NCBI GenBank assembly: GCA_017998095.1 | Contig: JAGODU010000104.1 | Span: forward strand, 1 to 13,885 | Length of the DNA: 13,885 nucleotides | Source of the DNA: Prolixibacteraceae bacterium | Lineage (GTDB): Bacteria > Bacteroidota > Bacteroidia > Bacteroidales > Prolixibacteraceae | Reading direction: 5' to 3' | Shown here: in pieces, positions 8,667 to 13,885 of the stretch | How positions within the stretch are numbered: position 1 is the stretch's first letter | How the letters are laid out: each line of letters opens with the position of its first letter | Translations under genes and position numbers: made by a program | Notes under the pieces: model-generated | Seen by the model: only the letters and a program-made list of their open reading frames with translations | What the model was told of the DNA's origin: nothing | The model's database searches: none

Positions 8667-9083
8667 TTGCCTTTGTGTCAATGTGTTAAAATAAACACTT
8701 CTGCATTACTGTTGTTCCTGGCAATTACAGTTGCTTCCCAAACCCCTTTTTGGGGCCAGGACCAGTGGTTCCATAAAAGCAAGTTTGAACATTTTGTGGT
8801 GTCCATGACGTTTACACCGGCGCCGATCAGGGTATTAGAGGATTTCAAGGTGAAAAATCCGGAGATAAAAGGGGCTTTGATCATGTTCTCCGCGGGAGTC
8901 GCTAAGGAATATCTTTATGACAACAATCCTTCCGTTAAGGATATGACCTTTAACCTGGCCGGATGCGTGGCCGGATATTACCTTAACCGCCTCTACAACA
9001 ATATTGAAAAGGATCGCAAACGCAAACGCATGGCCCGCTACATGCCTTTTTACGAAAAGAAACCCAACAAGGTGCCCCGGTAA
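8667..9083 (+). CDS. YfiM/DUF2279-like exported protein
   Basis: A 138-residue protein beginning with a hydrophobic segment that reads as a signal peptide (NTSALLLFLAITVASQ), followed by 'DQWFHKSKFEHFVVSM', 'AGVAKEYLYDNN' and 'DMTFNLAGCVAGYYLNRL'. This order (D-x-W-x-H, then K-E-x-x-D, then D-x-x-x-N-x-x-G) resembles the YfiM/DUF2279 family of putative exported or lipoproteins. The C-terminus is basic. The function is unknown; the family is envelope-associated. The start is uncertain: the frame opens at 8649 and offers TTG 8667 (used here) and TTG 8673, while a natural signal peptide would begin at the ATA codon at 8691. The VanZ-like gene follows about 50-95 nt downstream, depending on its start. 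The composition is higher in G+C than the preceding cassette. Confidence 0.65.
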   Translation: MPLCQCVKINTSALLLFLAITVASQTPFWGQDQWFHKSKFEHFVVSMTFTPAPIRVLEDFKVKNPEIKGALIMFSAGVAKEYLYDNNPSVKDMTFNLAGCVAGYYLNRLYNNIEKDRKRKRMARYMPFYEKKPNKVPR

Positions 9084-9178
9084 GCCTGTATCCTTACCCG
9101 CCGGCATCCATTTACAAACCCATATATCCCTTGCAGTTGAAAACCCGCATTCTCCCTAAAATCCAGTGGCAGAACTTT

Positions 9179-9547
9179 ATGGATACCCTGTTGTCACGCC
9201 GGTCATTCTGGATCTATTTTATAGCCATTATTCTTCTGATCATCCTTCCTATTAACACACCGGGAAGTAAGCTGAACCTGAACAACATCATGGTGGTCAA
9301 AATCCGCGGCGACTATTTCGTGCATGCCCTGGTATTCGTTCCATGGGCATTTTTTATGGTAGCCATGAAACAACGACCTTGGACCTGGCTGGTCCTGGGG
9401 CTGATTTTTTCAATCGGCACCGAACTCCTCCAATACCTCCTCCCCTACCGTCGCTTCAATATCAATGACCTGATATCCAACTCCCTCGGCATCCTCATCG
9501 GACTGCTTATTTTCATGCTATTACTCCGGAGATTGAAACCACGATGA
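9179..9547 (+). CDS. VanZ-like membrane protein
   Basis: 122 residues with about four membrane segments and the VanZ-like signature. It has Asp45 and His49 (GDYFVHALVF) after the first loop, then Glu82 and Gln85 (TELLQYLLPYRRF) and Asp97/Asn101 (NDLISNSLG). VanZ-family proteins are small membrane proteins; the founder gives low-level teicoplanin resistance in enterococci, but most homologues are of unknown function in the envelope. I chose ATG 9179 (MDTLLSRRSFW), just before the first membrane helix; TTG 9131 or TTG 9137 would extend the N-terminus by 16 or 14 residues. Pairing with a YfiM/DUF2279-like gene directly upstream suggests a shared envelope function (inference). Its 3' end carries a 13-nt sequence repeated on the other side of the MntA-HepT module. 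Confidence 0.8.
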   Translation: MDTLLSRRSFWIYFIAIILLIILPINTPGSKLNLNNIMVVKIRGDYFVHALVFVPWAFFMVAMKQRPWTWLVLGLIFSIGTELLQYLLPYRRFNINDLISNSLGILIGLLIFMLLLRRLKPR

Positions 9548-9634
9548 ATATTCCGGTCAAACTGACCCCTGTTCCGGTTATCTCTATCACTTTCGGACTA
9601 ACATAATAAATGATCTATTTTAGTAGTATTTTAG

Positions 9635-9642
9635 TACTTTTG
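9635..9642 (+). promoter_or_regulatory. Bacteroidota-type -7 promoter element (TACTTTTG) ahead of mntA-hepT
   Basis: TACTTTTG matches TAnnTTTG, 14 nt upstream of the mntA ATG at 9657, giving a very short leader. The preceding bases hold a TAGTA-rich stretch (TTTTAGTAGTATTTTAGTA) that may be an operator for autoregulation, but no clear dyad is present. No good -33 TTG element is seen. Confidence 0.5.
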
Positions 9643-9656
9643 TAGAAAACACATCG

Positions 9657-9941
9657 ATGATCGGGCAACAAATAAAAAATACCATCCTTGATCATTTAAA
9701 GGATTATCAACCAATAAGTGTAGGTATTTTTGGGTCTTTCGCCAGGGGTGAAAACACCGAAAACAGTGATATTGACATTCTTGTAAAGTTTAAAGTTGTT
9801 CCCACCTTGCTTACGCTTATTCGGATTGAAAATGAACTTTCTGAAATCCTCGGAAGAAAAGTTGATTTGATAACAATCGGGGCTATTAAGAACAGGAAGA
9901 TAGAGAATAGTATCCAAAAAGACCTTATCAGCATAATGTAA
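9657..9941 (+). CDS. mntA: MNT-domain nucleotidyltransferase antitoxin MntA
   Basis: 94 residues, the usual size for a minimal nucleotidyltransferase (MNT). The polymerase-beta-type motif GS-x10-D-x-D is exact: Gly26-Ser27, Asp38 and Asp40 (GSFARGENTENSDIDI). In characterised MntA-HepT pairs the MNT protein transfers AMP groups to the toxin HepT and so neutralises it. The stop codon TAA is immediately followed by the hepT ATG with no gap. The gene is AT-rich, unlike the VanZ-like gene before it and the deacetylase after it, so it was probably acquired as a cassette. Because all catalytic residues are present, the antitoxin is probably active. Confidence 0.93.
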   Translation: MIGQQIKNTILDHLKDYQPISVGIFGSFARGENTENSDIDILVKFKVVPTLLTLIRIENELSEILGRKVDLITIGAIKNRKIENSIQKDLISIM

Positions 9942-10277
9942 ATGGTGAAAGATGATTTGACATACATTGAACATATTCTTGATTGTATCAGAAAGATTAA
10001 AGAATTCAGTGAGGGATTGTCATTCAAAGAATTCTCTAAAAATGAACTTGTCCAGGATGCCATAATACGGAATATTGAAGTTATCGGTGAAGTTTCAAAG
10101 AAAATTTCAACAGATACAAAGCAGGTTAATTTAGATATTCCATGGAAAGAAATTGCTGGTATGAGGGATAAACTTATTCACGATTATTTGGGGGTGGACA
10201 ATGAAGTAGTATGGAAAACGATTCAGGAAGATGTTCCTATGCTCGAAAGACAAATCAAAAAGTTTATTGAATTATGA
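9942..10277 (+). CDS. hepT: HEPN-domain toxin HepT
   Basis: 111 residues of mostly helical HEPN protein with the R-x4-H-x-Y motif Arg75-Asp-Lys-Leu-Ile-His80-Asp-Tyr82 (RDKLIHDY). Arg and His form the RNase active site of HepT toxins, and the tyrosine is the residue modified by MntA in studied systems. It directly follows mntA, as is standard for the pair. The final ATGA could start the downstream frame, but the deacetylase more likely begins at 10325. All motif residues are intact, so the toxin should be functional. Confidence 0.93.
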   Translation: MVKDDLTYIEHILDCIRKIKEFSEGLSFKEFSKNELVQDAIIRNIEVIGEVSKKISTDTKQVNLDIPWKEIAGMRDKLIHDYLGVDNEVVWKTIQEDVPMLERQIKKFIEL

Positions 10278-10324
10278 GCGGCATCCCCCTTCTTGGGATT
10301 GAAACCACGTCAAAGCACACGCTG

Positions 10325-11209
10325 ATGGATTTCACGGTCAAACGATATTCCCAACTGCTCCATTCCCTGCTAACGCAGGGTTTTTCATTTTTGTCCGTAT
10401 CGGCTTATATCCGACTAATCCCCAATTTCCAATCTGAAATTGCAAATCTCCAATCTGAAATCCCTAAAGCCCCATCCTCCCTGCCCCATGCTTTTGTAAT
10501 CCTCCGCCATGACGTAGATGCCCGTCCGCAAAACAGCCTGCGCCTTGCCCGGCTTGAACACACCCTGGGGATCCAGGGAACCTACTATTTCCGGATACCC
10601 CATACCTTTCAACCTTCCATCATTCAGGAAATTGCCTCCCTGGGACACGAGATCGGATACCATTATGAAACCATGGCAACCATTGTGAAAGAAGGGATGA
10701 GGGAACGAAGGGACGAAGAGACGAAGAGACGGAGAGACGGAGAGACGAAGAGAATGAAAAGCGCTTATGAGCTTTTTGTGGAGAATCTCTGCAAATTCAG
10801 GGAAATCGTTCCGGTGACGACCATCTGCATGCACGGGTCGCCACTTTCGCGGTACGACAACCGGGAGATATGGCAAAAGTACGATTACCGTGATTTGGGA
10901 ATCACCGGTGACGCTTATTTAGATATCGACTTCAACCGGGTGGCCTATTTCACCGATACGGGGCGCCGGTGGAACGGCGCAGAGGTGAGCATCCGGGATA
11001 AGGTGTCTGGCCCCTTTCAATTCAACCTCAAAACAACGGAAGAACTGATCAGGGCTATCCCGCAATTTCCTGACCAGGTGATGATCACCGTCCACCCCCA
11101 GCGATGGAACGACGCCTTCCTCCCCTGGGCCGGTGAACTTCTCCTTCAGAACGCCAAAAACATCATCAAACGCATACTGGTCAAAACCAGCGCATTCAAT
11201 CGAACTTGA
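10325..11209 (+). CDS. Polysaccharide deacetylase (NodB)-like protein
   Basis: About 294 residues with a NodB-type fold signature: RHDVD at 61-65, then GHEIGYHYE at 107-115, and late histidines in MHGSP and MITVHPQRWN. In the family the first Asp/His set binds a divalent metal and removes N- or O-acetyl groups from polysaccharides. The exact substrate is unknown. ATG 10325 (MDFTVKRYSQLL) is preferred over ATG 10274, which overlaps the hepT stop but adds 17 residues unlike the family. Two unusual insertions are coded in frame: a 13-nt repeat pair (QSEIANLQSEIP, about residues 36-47) in the loop before the RHDVD motif, and a run of 8-nt units giving RDEETKRRRDGETKR (about residues 129-143). The last residues may be altered by fusion to the remnant downstream. 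Confidence 0.75.
   Translation: MDFTVKRYSQLLHSLLTQGFSFLSVSAYIRLIPNFQSEIANLQSEIPKAPSSLPHAFVILRHDVDARPQNSLRLARLEHTLGIQGTYYFRIPHTFQPSIIQEIASLGHEIGYHYETMATIVKEGMRERRDEETKRRRDGETKRMKSAYELFVENLCKFREIVPVTTICMHGSPLSRYDNREIWQKYDYRDLGITGDAYLDIDFNRVAYFTDTGRRWNGAEVSIRDKVSGPFQFNLKTTEELIRAIPQFPDQVMITVHPQRWNDAFLPWAGELLLQNAKNIIKRILVKTSAFNRT
10428..10461 (+). repeat. 13-nt TCCAATCTGAAAT direct repeat within the deacetylase gene
   Basis: TCCAATCTGAAAT occurs exactly at 10428-10440 and 10449-10461, separated by 8 nt. The sequence is related to the AAATCTkCAATCC pair at 8547-8573. Here it is translated as QSE-(x4)-QSE in a low-complexity linker ahead of the metal-binding motif. Confidence 0.65.
10712..10751 (+). 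repeat. Octanucleotide tandem repeat (GACGAAGA/GACGGAGA x5) within the deacetylase gene
   Basis: Five contiguous 8-nt units: GACGAAGA, GACGAAGA, GACGGAGA, GACGGAGA, GACGAAGA. A degenerate copy precedes them in the GA-rich run starting near 10691. Because 8 is not a multiple of 3, changing the unit count by one shifts the downstream frame. The encoded segment is rich in Arg, Asp, Glu and Lys. Confidence 0.8.
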
Positions 11210-11396
11210 TTTTCAAAAACTTGCGCTGCCCGGCCGGTACAATAAAAAGCAACAGCCATCATCGGGGTGCTCCGGTGCGGTAAAACCACTTTCCTTCACC
11301 AGATCTTTCGGCTTTCCAAAGGAACATCCACATCATCGCAGACGATTTTCTTCTTGGCAAAGTCAACTCATTGGGAACTGATAAGACTCCTTTAGT
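11199..11396 (+). pseudogene. Decayed P-loop ATPase (AAA_14-like) remnant
   Basis: Bases 11199-11243 read ELDFQKLALPGRYN in one frame. From about 11246, KATAIIGVLRCGKTTFLHQIF follows in another frame, a near-perfect Walker A region of the AAA_14/DUF4143 ATPase type (usually GVRRCGKTTFLHQI; here Leu replaces the first Arg). The frames switch at the A5 run at 11244-11248. A second disruption is likely near 11322, and a TAG at 11394-11396 closes the frame. No Walker B region or C-terminal domain is present. It overlaps the 3' end of the deacetylase gene by 11 nt, so the old ATPase probably lay directly beside it. An intact gene of the same broad family lies just downstream on the opposite strand. 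Confidence 0.6.
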
Positions 11397-11596
11397 CCAG
11401 GCACAACCCGGAAGAATGGCGTTACCGGAAAAATAACTCCGGAGCTGAAGCAGGCCAGATGGAACATTTTTTGACAGAAAGCAAGGTCTCTTCTTTTTAT
11501 TTCTATAATTCCGTAATGTTATAGATTTACAGAAACAAATACAACTCCGTATACTCCTTTTTATTTTAGGGAGCGAATTGATAAAGTCAAGACAGA
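11397..11596. other. Intergenic spacer between the ATPase remnant and the DUF4143 ATPase
   Basis: No open frame with protein-like character is seen here. The stretch is AT-rich towards its right end. A short inverted repeat TCTATAA / TTATAGA (11502-11508 and 11519-11525, 10-nt loop) lies about 70-95 nt beyond the stop of the minus-strand ATPase. It has no adjoining T-run on either strand, so I do not call it a terminator. Confidence 0.5.
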
Positions 11597-12814
11597 TTAA
11601 AACTCTGCAAGTAAAAGAAAATCTGCAATGTGGAGATGCTTGACCCCATCCACATTGTCCCGCCATACTTCATCCATTGTAACCACATATTTGGGATGAT
11701 GGTCCCTGATTTCAAGCAATACTGAAAATTCCCGTTCAAAGGTTGCTGATTCACTTATCTTGTAGGCCACTTGTACATAAACTTTCCTCTCATTTTTTTC
11801 TGCGATGAAATCAATCTCCCGCTCACTCGACTTGCCTGTAAAGACCCTGTAACCTCTCCGGAGGAGCTCAGACATGACAATGTTTTCAAGGATCCCTGAG
11901 ATAAACCGGTCACGGTATCCCATCACCGCATACACCAACCCATGATCCCCAACGAAATATTTCTCATTCGTTTTAAGTATTTCCTTGCCTTTTATGTCAT
12001 ACCGTGGTATCCGGTGAACTATAAAAGCTCCTTCCAGTGCATTCAGGTAATTATAAACTGTATTGATATCAATTTTCCTATACTGACTTTTAAAATAGTC
12101 AACCACATTTCCGGCAGAAAACTTATTTCCAACATTATCAAATACAAATCTCACCACCCTTTCCAGAAGTTCGACATCCCTGATTTTATAACGTTGTACA
12201 ACATCGCGCAGGATTACGGAAGAATAAATATCATACACTATTTTCATTGCGGTTTCCTGGTCACAGGAGGCCATATGCAACACGGGGAAACCTCCTGTCC
12301 GGAGATATTCCGTGAATGCCCCGTGAAGATCTTCGATTGATTTACCAGTCAAGCTTTCCCTGAAAAGCAGATGCTCGGAAAAGGAAAGGGTAAAAAGGTT
12401 TAATTCAACGTAACGCCCTGATAAAAAAGTGGCAAGTTCTGAAGACAGGATATGGGAGTTGGAGCCTGTTATATAAATATCCACATTGAAATCAACAGAA
12501 AAAGAATTAATGGCCCTCTCCCAACCGGCAACCTCCTGTATTTCATCAAAAAGAAGATAACAACGATTTTCACGACTTATCCTGTTGCTTATATATTCAT
12601 AAAAGCTTCCGGCTCTCTTTAAGGCCGACCACTGAAAACTTTCGAAATCAAGATAAATGATCCTCTCCTCAGCAACTCCCTGTCTTACCAATTCTGCCTG
12701 CAACAGCTTCAGAATAACAGATTTTCCGCAGCGCCGAATGCCGGTAATGACTTTAATTAAAGGTTTTTCCTTGTATTTGAAAAGTCGTTCCAAAAATTCG
12801 TTCCTGTAGATCAT
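11597..12814 (-). CDS. AAA_14/DUF4143 ATPase
   Basis: 405 residues on the minus strand, starting at ATG 12814-12812 (MIYRNEFLERLF). Walker A is GIRRCGKS at 25-32, Walker B CYLLFDEIQ at about 85-93 with Asp90-Glu91, and a sensor-like ITGSNS at 115-120. A LSGRYVEL segment follows, then the C-terminal DUF4143 domain with EREIDFIAEKNERKVYVQVAY from residue 331. That tail looks like a degraded PD-(D/E)xK fold in which Gln348 stands where Lys would be expected. Families of this type are abundant and variable in Bacteroidota, often in accessory regions; their cellular role is unknown, with defence or toxin-like behaviour suggested for some relatives (inference). It is complete and of normal length. 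It is divergently arranged with the AbiEii-like module, sharing a repeat-rich promoter region. Confidence 0.9.
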   Translation of the reverse strand: MIYRNEFLERLFKYKEKPLIKVITGIRRCGKSVILKLLQAELVRQGVAEERIIYLDFESFQWSALKRAGSFYEYISNRISRENRCYLLFDEIQEVAGWERAINSFSVDFNVDIYITGSNSHILSSELATFLSGRYVELNLFTLSFSEHLLFRESLTGKSIEDLHGAFTEYLRTGGFPVLHMASCDQETAMKIVYDIYSSVILRDVVQRYKIRDVELLERVVRFVFDNVGNKFSAGNVVDYFKSQYRKIDINTVYNYLNALEGAFIVHRIPRYDIKGKEILKTNEKYFVGDHGLVYAVMGYRDRFISGILENIVMSELLRRGYRVFTGKSSEREIDFIAEKNERKVYVQVAYKISESATFEREFSVLLEIRDHHPKYVVTMDEVWRDNVDGVKHLHIADFLLLAEF

Positions 12815-12837
12815 GACCTTCTTTATCGGTTATGACC

Positions 12838-12858
12838 ACAAATATAATTATTATTTGT
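12838..12858. repeat. Inverted repeat 1 (ACAAATA - 7 nt - TATTTGT)
   Basis: Seven-base perfect arms with a 7-nt centre. It covers the -7 element of the DUF4143 ATPase and is a plausible operator or weak hairpin. It is very AT-rich, so chance formation is possible. Confidence 0.5.
12839..12846 (-). promoter_or_regulatory. Bacteroidota-type -7 promoter element (TATATTTG on minus strand)
   Basis: The plus-strand CAAATATA reads TATATTTG on the minus strand, fitting TAnnTTTG, 24 nt upstream of the ATPase ATG. It forms the left arm of the first inverted repeat (12838-12858), so a protein binding there would overlap the promoter. No clear -33 element is visible. Confidence 0.45.
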
Positions 12859-12890
12859 ATACTTTTTATGGATATAACCATATAAAGTAT
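12859..12890. repeat. Inverted repeat 2 (13-bp arms, one mismatch)
   Basis: ATACTTTTTATGG at 12859-12871 and CCATATAAAGTAT at 12878-12890 are reverse complements at 12 of 13 positions, with the loop ATATAA. It directly abuts inverted repeat 1, about 45-76 nt upstream of the ATPase start. It is a plausible operator or hairpin; no T-run typical of a terminator follows on either strand. Confidence 0.65.
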
Positions 12891-12951
12891 TTTCTTGCGA
12901 GAAGGCGCCGTACAATATCGTCATCAGCGAGGAAAAGAAATACTTAAAATT

Positions 12952-12988
12952 GTTTGTTTTACAATTTGCAATTTTTGTAAACACAAAC
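12952..12988. repeat. Inverted repeat 3 (GTTTGTTTTACAA / TTGTAAACACAAAC)
   Basis: The left arm 12952-12964 pairs with the right arm 12975-12988 except for one bulged base, around the 10-nt loop TTTGCAATTT. It lies about 115 nt upstream of the 101-residue gene. No T-run follows directly. The same 150 bases hold two other inverted repeats. Confidence 0.55.
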
Positions 12989-13075
12989 TCGGGAATCCAT
13001 CTACAGTTTTGTGTTTTCAGAAGTCACTGCTGCAGAAAATGTTCGTTCCTTAAGCCCATTCTGTATTTTCTTCAT

Positions 13076-13083
13076 TACCTTTG
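13076..13083 (+). promoter_or_regulatory. Bacteroidota-type -7 promoter element (TACCTTTG) ahead of the AbiEii-like module
   Basis: TACCTTTG matches TAnnTTTG, 19 nt upstream of ATG 13103. No strong -33 TTG element is visible at normal spacing. The match supports translation starting at 13103 and not within the alternative frame opening at 13011. Confidence 0.55.
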
Positions 13084-13102
13084 TTCATCAGAAGAATATT
13101 AA

Positions 13103-13408
13103 ATGGAAAAAATTGCGAAAAGGGAACTTCTGGGAAAACTCATGTGGGATTACAAATTTCCAGCAGATGAATTGGAAGCACTTCTGGAAGGCCGGAAACA
13201 ACAGGTCGGGCATTACACACGATCAATGCTCTTCCAAAAAATCATTGAGACTTTTCCCTGGTTTACGGTTCTGGAATTTTTCCCTCCTGAGGAAATCCGG
13301 CAGCTATTAACAAAAGAGTTGATCCAGAAACTCAGGACACCATCCTTGAGAAAAAAATACGGATTTGTTTATGAACGATTACAGAAAGTTATACCAATTG
13401 CAGGATAA
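13103..13408 (+). CDS. Small partner protein of the AbiEii-type nucleotidyltransferase (putative antitoxin)
   Basis: 101 residues, soluble and helical, starting MEKIAKRELLGKLMWDYKFPADELEALLEGRK. Small genes of this kind precede AbiEii-like nucleotidyltransferases in Bacteroidota. It has no winged-helix AbiEi features that I can see, so it is not the standard antitoxin. The final 38 nt overlap the start of the nucleotidyltransferase in another frame, implying coupled expression. The C-terminal part (TPSLRKKYGFVYERLQKVIPIAG) is basic. A promoter-like TACCTTTG sits just upstream. Antitoxin function is inferred from position alone. Confidence 0.75.
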   Translation: MEKIAKRELLGKLMWDYKFPADELEALLEGRKQQVGHYTRSMLFQKIIETFPWFTVLEFFPPEEIRQLLTKELIQKLRTPSLRKKYGFVYERLQKVIPIAG

Positions 13409-13885
13409 ATTTCTGAAATGGTGGCAAACCATGAAATATCCGTTTTACCTGACAGGGGGAACGGCACTCGGTCGTTTTTACCTTAACCACCGGTACAGTG
13501 AAGATCTTGACTTCTTTTGTAACGCAAATCCTGAATATAAGTTACTCATCGCCAGTTTAAAAACTGAACTTTCAAAGCATTTCACCGTAAACCATAAAGA
13601 ATCACTCTTTGCTGACGAATTTACCCGGTTATATATCGGTGAAGAGAATCAATTCCTAAAGATTGAACTTGTAAATGATGTGGATTATTATCCCGGTACT
13701 CCTTCTGAATTTGAATTTGGCTTAATTGATAATCCTTTAAATATTCTTGCCAACAAATTAACTGCTATCGTTGGCAGAGATGAGCCAAAAGATATCTTTG
13801 ACATTGTCTGTCTCTCGCTGAACTATTCATTTATCTGGCCTGATATATTTTACCACTCAAAACAAAAATCGGTGATTAATGAAAT
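13371..13885 (+). CDS. AbiEii/AbiGii-type nucleotidyltransferase toxin, partial (C-terminus beyond window)
   Basis: 171 residues are visible before the window ends. The nucleotidyltransferase signature is clear: LTGGTAL at 27-33 followed by RYSEDLDFF with Asp45 and Asp47 as metal ligands. Later 'NILANKLTAIVGRDEPKDIFDIVCL' matches the second conserved block of AbiEii-like proteins (K-x-x-A-x-x-x-R-x-x-x-K-D-x-x-D). Such proteins act as the toxin of AbiE systems, which give abortive phage resistance; for this member that is inferred. ATG 13371 (MNDYRKLYQLQDKFLKWW) is chosen over ATG 13431 because the LQDKFLKW segment matches the usual family N-terminus, despite the 38-nt overlap with the preceding gene. 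Confidence 0.88.
   Translation, partial: MNDYRKLYQLQDKFLKWWQTMKYPFYLTGGTALGRFYLNHRYSEDLDFFCNANPEYKLLIASLKTELSKHFTVNHKESLFADEFTRLYIGEENQFLKIELVNDVDYYPGTPSEFEFGLIDNPLNILANKLTAIVGRDEPKDIFDIVCLSLNYSFIWPDIFYHSKQKSVINE

Noticed and set aside
10298..10310. GATTGAAAC, which resembles the end of some CRISPR repeats
   Set aside because: Only two copies exist in the window, about 770 nt apart, with no regular spacers between them.
10415..10876. 153-codon minus-strand open frame inside the deacetylase gene
   Set aside because: The plus strand shows the RHDVD and GHEIGYHYE motifs; the minus-strand product contains repeat-derived low-complexity sequence.
11502..11525. Short hairpin beyond the end of the DUF4143 ATPase as a terminator
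   Set aside because: The stem is only 7 AT-rich base pairs and no run of T follows on the minus strand.
12896..12945. GC-richer patch reading KAPYNIVISEEKKYLKL in one frame, possibly a gene remnant
   Set aside because: The stretch is too short, no family is recognisable, and other frames read equally well; kept only as a note.
13011..13310. Open frame of 99 codons starting upstream of the 101-residue gene
   Set aside because: It is mostly overlapped by the 13103-13408 gene in another frame, has a Cys/Phe/Ser-rich, unlike-protein composition at its start, and the TACCTTTG promoter element lies inside it.

Overview
The window looks like a chromosomal stretch from an uncultured-type Bacteroidota (probably Bacteroidales-like) bacterium. 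The signs are four upstream regions with the Bacteroidota -7 promoter element TAnnTTTG, almost no Shine-Dalgarno sequences, tightly packed or overlapping genes, and protein families common in that phylum. The taxonomic call is an inference; there is no rRNA or other marker here.

Region 1 (1-3090) is AT-rich and envelope/glycan related: the tail of an unrecognised gene, an FAD-dependent oxidoreductase of the protoporphyrinogen-oxidase/UDP-galactopyranose-mutase-like group, and an overlapping polytopic GT-C (ArnT/PMT-like) glycosyltransferase. Region 2 (3130-6843) is a compact three-gene unit: an AMP-forming acyl/aryl ligase, a LuxE-type acyl-protein synthetase (TTG start overlapping the preceding stop) and a LuxC-type acyl-CoA reductase. 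Together they could activate a carboxylic acid, load it on a carrier or LuxE cysteine, and reduce it to an aldehyde. No luciferase (luxAB) is present, so this is more likely a surface-glycan or lipid decorating pathway than bioluminescence.

Region 3 (6854-8530) is a very AT-rich three-gene cassette with its own promoter-like element: a TIGR04255-family protein, an unrecognised 102-residue protein and an unrecognised 210-residue protein with a 'SNTCD' motif. Genes abut or overlap (1-nt gap, then ATGA). This is the best candidate for an undescribed system in the window. Region 4 (8667-11209) is a higher-GC housekeeping/envelope segment (a YfiM/DUF2279-like exported protein, a VanZ-like membrane protein, a NodB-type polysaccharide deacetylase-like protein) interrupted by an AT-rich MntA-HepT toxin-antitoxin pair.

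Region 5 (11199-13885) holds a decayed P-loop ATPase remnant, an intact minus-strand AAA_14/DUF4143 ATPase, a divergent intergenic region with three inverted repeats, and a two-gene module with an AbiEii-type nucleotidyltransferase cut by the window end. Overall the window is a mosaic of higher-GC envelope genes and AT-rich mobile or defence-type cassettes. I found no CRISPR array, tRNA, rRNA, transposase or integrase.
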